DNA of 35,126 nucleotides from Bacillota bacterium. Lineage in GTDB: Bacteria > Bacillota > Sulfobacillia > RBS10-35 > JAJYVN01. Below the pieces are notes generated by a model, which saw only the letters and a list, made by a program, of their open reading frames with translations, did no database searches and was not told the origin of the DNA. The position numbers and the translations under genes were made by a program. The stretch is from positions 1 to 35,126 of the forward strand of contig JAJZXK010000029.1 in assembly GCA_021806565.1 (NCBI GenBank), in the 5' to 3' direction. Shown piece by piece: positions 24,938-32,257 of this stretch. Positions within the stretch are counted from its first letter, which is position 1. Each line of letters starts with the position of its first letter.

Positions 24938-25891
24938 TTGCACAAACCGACGGGAGCGGTTGCCCTGGCCGCATACTGGCGGCCGGCGACCTGGGACGAG
25001 ACGCCTGAACCGCCCGAACGCGATGCGCGCCGGGTCTATGCGGGATGGCGCCCAGGCACGCACGGGGAGCGGGACCCCGGCTTTGCCCTCCAGGAGCGCG
25101 ACCTCGACGTCCTCAGCCGCCTTTGGGCCACCGGTGGCCTCCTCTCCGACCACATCCAGGCCCTGTACTTCCCGGACTTGGTAGGCCCGTCCGTTGTGCA
25201 TCGCCGCCTACGGCGGCTGTATGAAGTGGGCCTGGTCCGCCGGTACCGGCCGCAGCTCCGTAAGGGGATGGGCTCCAGTTGCTACCTGTTTACGCTGACC
25301 AAACTCGGCTACGAGGTGCTGCGCGTGGCCCAGCCCGTCTGGTGGACCACGCGCTGGCCGAACGCGAAGTGGGACCGGCGGCAACAGGAGCGGGAACCGG
25401 GCCTCGACCTGCTCATGCACTCCCTGGTCGTAGCCGAGATCGGGACGTGGGCTGAGGCCCGCCTCGGACGCGAGTGGATCCATGAGAGCGAACCAGCGAG
25501 CGTCATCAGCGCAGGCAAGGTGGCCGTGGGCAACCGCACCAAGGAGGTGACCTTCAGGCCGGACGCGATCCTTGCGGCCCAGGACGGTGGCGTCGATTGG
25601 TACCTGGAACTTGAACGAAGCGCTTACCTGCCTCACTGGCGCCAGAAAGCGGAGCGTTGGGAGCGCTGGAGCCGGCAGTATGCGCTCGGCCGGGCGCCGG
25701 CGGCGATCGTCGTCGCCGGTTACCTCCAGGACTCCCCGCAGCGCCGCGAGCGCAGCGTCCTGCCGCTGTTGCGCACGCTTCCCGCCGAGCTGCTGAAATT
25801 GGTGTACGTGCTCGATCTGGCCGAATGGGATCCGCGCCTCGGGGAGCCGCAGATTGTGCCTGGTGGCGAGTTGAAGGGCAGAAGCGCCTGA
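24938..25891 (+). CDS. Replication-relaxation family protein
   Basis: This 317-residue protein matches the replication-relaxation family found on plasmids and conjugative elements of Gram-positive bacteria. Residues about 48-105 form a winged helix (ERDLDVLSRLWATGGLLSDH, VVHRRLRRLYEVGLVRRYRP). The middle and C-terminal part carry FRPDAILAAQDGGVDWYLEL followed by ERSAY, a nuclease-like D..ExE pattern typical of the family. TTG 24938 follows GAGGAGG. The repeat-rich region downstream may be its target. The role (replication start, mobilisation or plasmid copy control) is not settled by sequence. Confidence 0.8.
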   Translation: MHKPTGAVALAAYWRPATWDETPEPPERDARRVYAGWRPGTHGERDPGFALQERDLDVLSRLWATGGLLSDHIQALYFPDLVGPSVVHRRLRRLYEVGLVRRYRPQLRKGMGSSCYLFTLTKLGYEVLRVAQPVWWTTRWPNAKWDRRQQEREPGLDLLMHSLVVAEIGTWAEARLGREWIHESEPASVISAGKVAVGNRTKEVTFRPDAILAAQDGGVDWYLELERSAYLPHWRQKAERWERWSRQYALGRAPAAIVVAGYLQDSPQRRERSVLPLLRTLPAELLKLVYVLDLAEWDPRLGEPQIVPGGELKGRSA

Positions 25892-25938
25892 AAGGCCATG
25901 CGTTTCCTTGGTTGCCTTCTTCCTGGATTGCCCGGTTC

Positions 25939-26032
25939 CCTGGTTGTCCGGGCCCTGGTTGTCCGAACTAACTGACTCGGACGGCAGAAAGCGACAGCCT
26001 GGAACCGGACAACTAGGAACCGGACAACTAGG
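25939..26032. repeat. Inverted pairs of 15-bp-spaced repeats, candidate origin or operator
   Basis: CCTGGTTGTCCG occurs at 25939-25950 and 25954-25965 (15-base period). Its near-inverse CGGACAACTAGG occurs at 26006-26017 and 26021-26032 (again 15-base period). The arms, extended by flanking CCCGGTTCC and GGAACCGGG, form a long imperfect inverted repeat around a 40-base centre. Degenerate copies start near 25907 and 25922. Lies 48 bases after the replication-relaxation gene. Confidence 0.75.
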
Positions 26033-26040
26033 AACCGGGC

Positions 26041-26058
26041 GGAGCCGAAGCCGGAGCA
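26041..26058 (+). repeat. 18-bp direct repeat, copy 1
   Basis: GGAGCCGAAGCCGGAGCA occurs here and again at 26394-26411, both times preceded by a GGAACCGG stretch. The two copies bracket the long hairpin at 26130-26185, so the noncoding region is organised around it. Confidence 0.7.
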
Positions 26059-26129
26059 GGGAGCCCGCCCACCGCCCCGCCGCCCCTGGGCGGCAAGCCC
26101 TACCACACCCCCCACACCCCCGTACGCCT

Positions 26130-26185
26130 CGAGGAAGTGTCTCTCCCCTCTTCGCCTACGGCTCGATGGGAGAGACACTTCCTCG
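26130..26185. repeat. Perfect 18-bp inverted repeat with 20-base loop
   Basis: CGAGGAAGTGTCTCTCCC (26130-26147) is perfectly complementary to 26168-26185. A third copy of GAGACACTTC lies at 26278-26287, and a smaller hairpin ACCTACC/GGTAGGT sits at 26193-26210. Long perfect stems next to a replication or mobilisation gene are typical of oriT or of single-strand origins. No T-tract follows, so a terminator is less likely. Confidence 0.75.
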
Positions 26186-26330
26186 ACCGCCCACCTACCT
26201 AACGGTAGGTTGGCTGGCTACGGTGGTGGGTGGCTGTTGGTAGTTCTTGCCTTGGGGCGGCGGGGCGGTGGGCGGGCGAGACACTTCGTGGTCCTCAGGT
26301 AACTGATCTGGTGTGAGGAGAGCACCAGTT

Positions 26331-26390
26331 GAAAGAGAGACAGAGACAGAGAGAGAGAGAGAGAGAGAGGGAGGGAGGGAAGGAACCGGA
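26331..26390 (+). repeat. Homopurine GA tract
   Basis: An almost uninterrupted A/G run of about 60 bases (GAAAGAGAGACAGAGACAGA, then (GA)n, GGGAGGGAGGGAAGGAA) interrupted by only two cytosines. Such polypurine DNA can form triplex or slipped structures. It lies in the gene-free region 25892-26491. Confidence 0.85.
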
Positions 26391-26491
26391 GCCGGAGCCG
26401 AAGCCGGAGCAAGAGACAGACGCCCCATCCCTGCACCCTTCCCCTTCCGGGAAGGGCCGGGCAAGTCAGAGGTGAGAAGGGACCGATCTGC

Positions 26492-26950
26492 ATGGCGGAA
26501 GCAGCACGGCTCTGGGTGGTGGGTCCGTGCCAAGACTGGGTTGTTTCTGCAGTAGTGGACCATGGGCTACGAGTGCGATGGGTACCGGCGATGGGGAGAG
26601 CGGTCGCAGATCCCCAGGTGGGGCAGGCGGGTGTTGCGGTCCTGGACGATGAGGACTCCCTACTCACAGGGGCAGGGACACTTGCCCAACTCGCCCCGGT
26701 CTGGTGCTGCCTCCTCAACGCCCCGGGCTGGGGTGGCCAACGGTTCCAACGGGCGGCAGCCGCAAGTATCGGGTCCTTCCCTCGCTCGCGGCTGGTACCC
26801 CTGCCCGAGGGGCCTTGGGCCGCCAGGGCTCGGGCAGCCAACCTGTACACCAGGGAGGCGCTGGCCGAGGTCCTCGCGGTGCTCGGCGTGGTTCAGGGGC
26901 TCGGCGCTGGCGCCACCGCAGGCGTGGCGGCCAGCGCCGGACGGGGTTGA
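26492..26950 (+). CDS. Unknown protein, possibly degenerate receiver-like
   Basis: I do not firmly recognise this 152-residue protein. Alternating hydrophobic strands and helices (ARLWVVGPCQDWVVSAVVDH; VAVLDDEDSLLTGAGTLAQL; PVWCCLLNAP) vaguely recall the response-regulator receiver fold that precedes TadZ ATPase domains, but the phospho-acceptor pattern is not clear. It ends with an alanine/glycine helix (GVVQGLGAGATAGVAASAGR). ATG 26492 has a GAGAAGGGA stretch upstream. It starts the block that leads to the transglycosylase gene five bases downstream. Confidence 0.55.
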   Translation: MAEAARLWVVGPCQDWVVSAVVDHGLRVRWVPAMGRAVADPQVGQAGVAVLDDEDSLLTGAGTLAQLAPVWCCLLNAPGWGGQRFQRAAAASIGSFPRSRLVPLPEGPWAARARAANLYTREALAEVLAVLGVVQGLGAGATAGVAASAGRG

Positions 26951-26955
26951 GCCAC

Positions 26956-27912
26956 ATGCCGGAGACGTCTCCGAACTCCGGGGGCAAGCTGCTGCTCGCG
27001 GTGTGTGGCCTCATCCTCGGGGCCTTTTCTCTTCTCTTGGTCGCTGTCATTGGTCTTCTGAGTACCGCTGCCCCCTCGGGCGCCCCGGCCCTTGGCCGGG
27101 TCGCCCTTTGGCTGCCGCTGGTCCATGCCGTGGCCACCCCCGCCGGGGTGCCCGACGCGCTGGAACTCGGTCTCATCTCTCAGGAGTCGGGTGGCGACTA
27201 TCTTTCCACGTTGGAGAACACCAACGGCACGACAGACGCCGGTCTCGGGCAGATCAACTCCGGGCCGCATCCGGGCAACGGACACTGGGCCGCGCTCGGG
27301 CTCCTTTCGGATCCCTACGACCCAGCCCGTAACGTCGCCGCCAGCGTCCAGATTCTCGCGGCGGACATCCATGGGAACGGCGGCGACGTCTCGGCGGGTC
27401 TCTACGCCTACAACGGCCGCACTGCGGCCAACGGTGAGCGCTACGACCCGCAATACGCCCCGGCCGTGCTTACAGCCGCGCAGGAGATCGACACCGCGGC
27501 CGAGCTGGCGCTCTGGCCGGTCGCTGGTCATACGGCCGCACGCGGCAGGGACACCTGGCTCGCGCCGGCTTCGGCCGGTGCCGGCCTCGCCTACGTCATC
27601 GTTGCTGGCGCTGCTCCCGTTGGCGATCCAGTGACCTTCGGCGGCCAGCGATGGATGCCCCTGGCCTTGCCCGGTGGTCTGACTGCGTCCGTCGGGGGGG
27701 CGGCCGTCACCGTCCGGCCCTCTACCGAGGCCCCCAGTGACTTGCGTGGGCTGATGCCGCCAGGGGCGGCCTACTGGTGGCTGCTCGCCCCCATCACGGC
27801 CTCGCCTACTTCCGTCTCCGTTGCCGCGACCTGGGACCCGGGCCCTGCGGGCCCGGCCGGATCCGGTCCCCACGCCAGCGCGGCCATCACGCTCCAGCAG
27901 GAGGGTGCCTAA
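26956..27912 (+). CDS. Membrane-anchored lytic transglycosylase, VirB1-like
   Basis: This is a 318-residue protein with one N-terminal membrane helix (residues about 12-36) and an SLT-type lysozyme-like domain outside: catalytic Glu77 in LISQESGGDY, GLGQIN (about 97-102), and LYAYNGR. It would cleave peptidoglycan glycan strands to let the T4SS or pilus pass the wall, as VirB1 proteins do. A Gly/Ala/Pro-rich domain of about 120 residues follows. The stop TAA (27910-27912) lies in the 6-bp target of the next IS, so the protein is intact. AGGAGGG near its end (27900-27905) was the ribosome binding site for the gene now beyond the IS. Confidence 0.85.
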   Translation: MPETSPNSGGKLLLAVCGLILGAFSLLLVAVIGLLSTAAPSGAPALGRVALWLPLVHAVATPAGVPDALELGLISQESGGDYLSTLENTNGTTDAGLGQINSGPHPGNGHWAALGLLSDPYDPARNVAASVQILAADIHGNGGDVSAGLYAYNGRTAANGERYDPQYAPAVLTAAQEIDTAAELALWPVAGHTAARGRDTWLAPASAGAGLAYVIVAGAAPVGDPVTFGGQRWMPLALPGGLTASVGGAAVTVRPSTEAPSDLRGLMPPGAAYWWLLAPITASPTSVSVAATWDPGPAGPAGSGPHASAAITLQQEGA

Positions 27913-27913
27913 C

Positions 27914-29865
27914 CCGAAGTTTGGCGCCTCAGAGTGCGGCAGGCCATGAGTGTCAAGGGCTGCTCTGAATTCAGGCTGGCGCCTTCTGTCTACGGGCTCG
28001 GGTGAGGTTGGCGCCGACGGCCTGGAGCACGTCTTCCTGGAAGGGGGTCGGCGTGGTCACGATGGTGAAGGCCGGGGTCTCCGGTCGGTTGGGGAGCCGC
28101 ATCGTGTTGGCGGCGATGGTGCCAAGGTCGGCCAACAGCGTGGTGAAGCTGTGGACCGGCCGCCCGTCTGGGGTGCGCTGCGTGCTCGCCTTGGCGTCGG
28201 CCTCAGGGGAGCGCTGGGCGGGCGCCACCGGGGAGCCGTCGGCGTGGGTCCCGGGATGCTCATCGGCGAACAGGAACGGCGCCCACGCCTGGCGCAGGTG
28301 CCACTCCACGTAGTAGGCCAGCATGCAGAGCAAGAAGTGTGCGCGGACACGGTCGGCCGTCCAGTGGTGGATGGGGCGGACGCGGAGATCGTCCGATTTG
28401 AGCGTTCGGAAGACCCGTTCCACCTTGGAGAGTTGCTTGTAGCTGAGTACCACCTGGTTGGCAGGGAGGGCTTCAGCCGGCAGGCTGGTCCGGACCACAT
28501 AGATTCCGTCCAGGGCGGCCTCTCGTGTCATCGTGTCGTCACGGCGCTTGTAGCTGAAGGTCCGGGGGCCAATGGTGCAGTCGAAGTGCTTGGCGACCTT
28601 GTAGCGGTTCTTGATGCGGCCCAGAGCCTCGGCAATCTTCTCCGGTTGGGCGAGGCGGCCGTTGCTCACCCGTTTATGCAGTCGCGCCAGGTCCGCTTCG
28701 GTGGCCTTGAGCAACTCTTGGCGATGGTGGGCACGTTCGGCGGCCAGAAGGGGGTTACGGCAGACCACCAACCGTTCCCCGGGAAACTGCGGCGAGACAA
28801 TCTCGGCCAGGTTCCGTTCGTCGAACATGGACGGGGCGATGCATCTGGCCTCGGCCAGGGCCTGGATCTCCTTGGCCCGCAACGCGCTCACCCAGTCAAT
28901 TCCCTCGATCTTGCGGAATTCCTCGATGCGTGCGCTGGTCAACATGCCGCGATCGCCGACCAGGACGACCCGTCCGAGACGAAAGCGCCCTTGGAGCTTT
29001 TGGACCTGCGTGGCGACGGTCTTGGGGTCCCCGATGTTGCCGGCAAAGACCTCTATCGCCACCGGGCGACCCTCAAGGTCCGTCAGGACGCCGTAGTTCA
29101 CTTGGCGTTTGCCCCGCTTGCGATCCCGGCTGTACCCGTACGCGGCCAACGGGCAGTGGCTGCCCTCCACGTAACTGGAGCTGAGATCGTAAAGCACCAT
29201 GCTGCCCTCCTGCAGATGGCGCCGGGCCAGGCCCTTCTCGATCCGCTCCTGCTGCTCCAACAGCCAATCCAACGCCTTGTAGACGTCTTCCATGCGGGCG
29301 TCGGCCACCGCTGATTCATCGGCAAGGGTGGTCGTCTGCCACCAGCGGGTGGTGGCCAGTTTAGTCAACGGCCGCACGACGCGCGCGGTCACCAAGGCCA
29401 AGACCAGATCACGGTGGCTGGAGGGCTCTGGCGCAATGAGCTTGGCCAAGCCGAGGCGATCGATCATGGCCTGAACCGCCGCCACGTGGCCGTGAGCGCG
29501 CGTGGCGACGCACTGCAGTCCCTCTTCTTGGGGCACGTAGTCATGGCCGCGGAGGACGTCCCTCAGGATGGCGATGGCGTCGGTGGGGAGTGCGGACAGG
29601 TTGGCGATGGTCTGCTGTTTCACCTTGCCGCCTTCCCGGTAGGTGCGCCGGAGGAGGAAGGTGGTGTAGACGCGGTCCTTGTATCGGCTCTTGATCTCTG
29701 CCACGTATAGCCCTGTGAGTTTCTGCCCCATTGTCGAAGCATACACCCTGCGCGCCCCACTCGCAAGGGGTGTTGCGCATATTCACTGTCTACGTTGTGC
29801 GCGGTCTATGCCGAGAATTCCCCGTCAATTGGCCCTTCCGACCATGACTGGCCGCCAAACTTCGG
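27914..29865 (-). mobile_element. Complete IS1634-family element with 6-bp target duplication
   Basis: This element is 1952 bp. Terminal inverted repeats begin CCGAAGTTTGGCG (27914-27926) and end CGCCAAACTTCGG (29853-29865). The target duplication CCTAAC is perfect at 27908-27913 and 29866-29871. One transposase gene fills it on the minus strand. The perfect duplication shows a recent or undisturbed simple insertion. The element is distinct from the IS in virB4: tips and transposase differ. Confidence 0.95.
27971..29746 (-). CDS. IS1634-family transposase
   Basis: This is a 591-residue DDE transposase with no frameshift. Likely catalytic residues are in MVLYDLSSSYVEG, VVLVGDRGML and LSKVERVFRTLKSDDL. 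The N-terminus (YVAEIKSRYKDRVYTTFLLR, TYREGGKVKQQTIANLS) is the usual opening of this family. A low-complexity insert lies near residues 500-540 (HADGSPVAPAQRSPEADAKA). Transcribed against the surrounding transfer genes. Confidence 0.93.
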   Translation of the reverse strand: MYASTMGQKLTGLYVAEIKSRYKDRVYTTFLLRRTYREGGKVKQQTIANLSALPTDAIAILRDVLRGHDYVPQEEGLQCVATRAHGHVAAVQAMIDRLGLAKLIAPEPSSHRDLVLALVTARVVRPLTKLATTRWWQTTTLADESAVADARMEDVYKALDWLLEQQERIEKGLARRHLQEGSMVLYDLSSSYVEGSHCPLAAYGYSRDRKRGKRQVNYGVLTDLEGRPVAIEVFAGNIGDPKTVATQVQKLQGRFRLGRVVLVGDRGMLTSARIEEFRKIEGIDWVSALRAKEIQALAEARCIAPSMFDERNLAEIVSPQFPGERLVVCRNPLLAAERAHHRQELLKATEADLARLHKRVSNGRLAQPEKIAEALGRIKNRYKVAKHFDCTIGPRTFSYKRRDDTMTREAALDGIYVVRTSLPAEALPANQVVLSYKQLSKVERVFRTLKSDDLRVRPIHHWTADRVRAHFLLCMLAYYVEWHLRQAWAPFLFADEHPGTHADGSPVAPAQRSPEADAKASTQRTPDGRPVHSFTTLLADLGTIAANTMRLPNRPETPAFTIVTTPTPFQEDVLQAVGANLTRARRQKAPA

Positions 29866-29872
29866 CCTAACC

Positions 29873-30208
29873 ATGCCCAGCGCGGAGGTCGGGATCCGAT
29901 GCCCGCTCTGTCACGCCCGGCTGGTCCCCACCGCGCGGGGCTGGCGGTGCGCCCGCTGGGCTCCGTCCCTCGGCCGGTGCAAGTTCAGCGTTTACCGCCA
30001 CATGGTCAACCGCCCACTCGGCGAGGAGGACGTACGCCTGCTTTGCGAGACAGGCGTCCTCCCCTGGCCGCACACCGACGGCCGACCGGGCTGGTATGTC
30101 CTCGACAAGTCCCATGCGGATGGTTGTCGGTTTACCGAGAAGGACCCCGCCACGCCCCGGGCGCGGAGCCTGTTTGACGCAGAAAGGAGCGCTTCTGGTC
30201 ATGCCTGA
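29873..30208 (+). CDS. Zinc-ribbon protein resembling topoisomerase C-terminal repeats
   Basis: This is a 111-residue protein. Four cysteines (C10, C13, C26, C36) form a likely zinc ribbon (CPLCHARLVPTARGWRCARW). The following CKFSVYRHMVNRPLGEEDVR with LLCETGVL, PGWYVLDK and CRFTEK looks like the C-terminal repeat modules of type IA topoisomerases, here without any topoisomerase domain. ATG 29873 is two bases after the target duplication of the IS and has no ribosome binding site; the original one is now left of the IS. Expression is therefore doubtful. It overlaps the next gene by eight bases. Confidence 0.7.
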   Translation: MPSAEVGIRCPLCHARLVPTARGWRCARWAPSLGRCKFSVYRHMVNRPLGEEDVRLLCETGVLPWPHTDGRPGWYVLDKSHADGCRFTEKDPATPRARSLFDAERSASGHA

Positions 30209-31295
30209 CGATGTGGTGCTGATCGGGCTACCGACGGAAGTCGAGTCCCAGGTGCGGTTCCATCTTTCCGGTCGGCGCCTGACCGTGTTCGCGGCCCTCC
30301 CGACTGAGGCCGCCGCTGTCTTGGTCTGGGTAGCGACCCCGGATACGTGGCGCGAGGCCCTGGCCTGGGCGCGGGGAGGGCCGAGGGTTGCGCGAAAGAT
30401 TGCCTTGGTCGCGCACGACTGTCTCTTGGACCCATTCACAGCGGCGGCCGCGCGGGAAGCCGGGCTGGAGGCGTGGGTTCCCCTGACGCCCGAAGACCTG
30501 CCCTTTCTGCTGCGCGAGGAACGGCACTTTTGGCAGCCGCGCAGCGCCGTCGCGGATCCGGATCCGGATGCGGCCGTGCCGGCCGAGCGGGTGATCGAAC
30601 GGGAGGTTGAGCGTCGGGTCGCGATTGGCACGCACCCGGTGCTGGTCTCGGTTTGCGGTGTGGGCGTCGGCGTCGGTGCGACGACCATTGCCTGCGCCCT
30701 TGCCTCGTACACCGCACGCCAAGGGTACCCGACGGCGCTGGTCGAGATCGGTGGTCGTGGGCTGTCGGCCGTTGCGGAGCCGGGCCAGTGGGGGCCGAAG
30801 TTGCAGGCGTTCCCGGACCAGGCGGATGTGCATGCGGTAGTCCGGATGCGGGAGTATCCGTACATCGTGGTGGATGCGGGCCAGGTGTCGGGCGCGGCCG
30901 AGACCGTTGGGCTGCCCGAGCTGGGCGTGCCGGCGGACCTGACGGTGCTCGTGCTGCCGGGGGCCCGGTGGCGCTATAAGACGGTCTACGACTTCTTTGC
31001 GCGGTGGCCGCAGCAGACCGAGTTGCCCGCCTGGTGTCTGCTCAACGGGGTCAACGACCAGACGCGGCAGCAGGCGGCGTATCTGGTGCAGTCCGTGTGC
31101 ACCAAGCGGGGCGTGAGCTTGGAGGGCATGGAGACGTTTCCGCTGTTGCCGGAGCCGTGGGAGATGCCGCCGGGGGCGGGCAAGCCGAACCCGGCTCTGG
31201 ACAGGGTCGCCGGGGTGCTGTTGCGGCGCGTTCTGCCGGATCCGAGTCCGAGGCGCGGGCCCTGGCCGGCGTTCGCGGGATTTCGCGTGAAATAG
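30201..31295 (+). CDS. TadZ-like P-loop protein with degenerate Walker A
   Basis: This is a 364-residue protein with a receiver-like N-terminal domain (VVLIGLPTEVESQVRFHLSG; ARKIALVAHDCLLDPFTAAA; AREAGLEAWVPLTPEDL) and a MinD/ParA-type domain from about residue 148 (VSVCGVGVGVGATTIACALA), as in TadZ/CpaE. The Walker A lysines are absent (GVGVGATT where GGxGKTT is expected), so nucleotide binding is probably lost or unusual. Later blocks YIVVDAGQVS and DLTVLVLPGARWRYKTVYDF keep the fold. ATG 30201 follows AGGAG and overlaps the previous gene; an in-frame upstream ATG at 30096 is unsupported. A dispersed palindrome (31281-31294) overlaps its last codons. Confidence 0.7.
   Translation: MPDDVVLIGLPTEVESQVRFHLSGRRLTVFAALPTEAAAVLVWVATPDTWREALAWARGGPRVARKIALVAHDCLLDPFTAAAAREAGLEAWVPLTPEDLPFLLREERHFWQPRSAVADPDPDAAVPAERVIEREVERRVAIGTHPVLVSVCGVGVGVGATTIACALASYTARQGYPTALVEIGGRGLSAVAEPGQWGPKLQAFPDQADVHAVVRMREYPYIVVDAGQVSGAAETVGLPELGVPADLTVLVLPGARWRYKTVYDFFARWPQQTELPAWCLLNGVNDQTRQQAAYLVQSVCTKRGVSLEGMETFPLLPEPWEMPPGAGKPNPALDRVAGVLLRRVLPDPSPRRGPWPAFAGFRVK
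31281..31294 (-). repeat. Palindrome ATTTCACGCGAAAT (dispersed motif copy)
   Basis: On the minus strand the site is CCTATTTCACGCGAAATCCC. It falls on the last codons and stop of the TadZ-like gene. Among the five copies it is the closest to the parS core TTTCACGTGAAA. Confidence 0.5.
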
Positions 31296-31346
31296 GCGAA
31301 GCCAGCGGGCACCGTGTTGAGGGCTTGTTGCGGAGGGGGCGGCGCC

Positions 31347-31637
31347 TTGCCAGCTCGGTCTCGTGATATCGAAGAGGCCCTGAAAGAGTTGGAGCGCGAG
31401 TTCGACAAGACCTGGGATATGGCGGGTCAGTTGTTTGCTCGCGTGAACGGGCTCTGCATGAACGAGGCCAAGGAACTGTTGGCCGGTCACTACGGGGAGG
31501 CTGAGAGGGCCGCTGCTCAGGTAGAGGCGTTCCTCCGTGCGATCGACCATGTGGGCAGGGTTCTTGGGGGCCTGAAGACCTTGCGCAAGATCAGTCTGAG
31601 GCACTCGGAGTCCGGCGAAGAAGACGAGGAGAAGTAG
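31347..31637 (+). CDS. Small coiled-coil protein of unknown function
   Basis: This 96-residue protein is almost wholly helical and charged (RDIEEALKELEREFDKTWDM; AKELLAGHYGEAERAAAQVE), ending in an acidic tail (SGEEDEEK). TTG 31347 follows GGAGGGGG (31332-31339) by seven bases. It lies 51 bases after the TadZ-like gene and is probably in the same operon. I do not recognise a family. Confidence 0.6.
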   Translation: MPARSRDIEEALKELEREFDKTWDMAGQLFARVNGLCMNEAKELLAGHYGEAERAAAQVEAFLRAIDHVGRVLGGLKTLRKISLRHSESGEEDEEK

Positions 31638-31930
31638 GACGGGTGGTTGGGCGCCTTCGCCGGCTCCGCCGGCTATCCGCCACCCGCTGGCGCCGGCCGA
31701 GCCTGTAGTCTCGGCTTCGGCGCCTGGCGCTTCGCGCCACCGCGGGTACCCGGCGGGGCGCGGGCTGGACGGCGCGAGACCGCCGCCCAGCCCCAGGGGT
31801 CAGTGGTGCCGCGAGAGTACAGCGAGTAGGAACACGATCAGCCGCCAATCGACCTCAAACTTCAGGGACGTGCCGATCCACCTCCGGGATCAGCATTGTC
31901 GGTCGGCAGACTTCCCCCTCGGGCTGCCCG
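31638..31930. other. Intergenic region before IS21
   Basis: About 293 bases of GC-rich DNA with short inverted repeats (GGCGCC-rich, for example GCGCCTGGCGCTTCGCGCC near 31720) and no reading frame with a credible start or composition. It is the flank into which the IS21 element was inserted. Confidence 0.5.
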
Positions 31931-32257
31931 TGTCAATCGAAAAGGGGGCCGGGTTGATCATCGAGAAGGGGGCCAGGGCACGTCAGTTCGGTTCCGGGTC
32001 CGGGCGGGGGTCCGGAGGGGGCCGGCAGGCCCCCTGACGCCCACCGATGGCGCGGGTGGTCCGCGGCACTGCCGAATCCGCACCGGGGCGCCGGGGTCTC
32101 CTGAGTCCGAGGGAGCTTGAGCGACCAAGTCGGCCAGGGGGTCCGGGGGACGGCACGTCCCCCGCCCTGTTCGCCGGTCACGGGGGGCTGCGGCTGGGGC
32201 GGATCTTGCGGGGGAGGGAGGCCTGCGGCGAACGGGCCGCCGGCGCGGGGGCGGCCA

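Noticed and set aside
26442..26456. CCCTTCCGGGAAGGG as a terminator
   Set aside because: The palindrome has no room for a loop and no T-tract follows.
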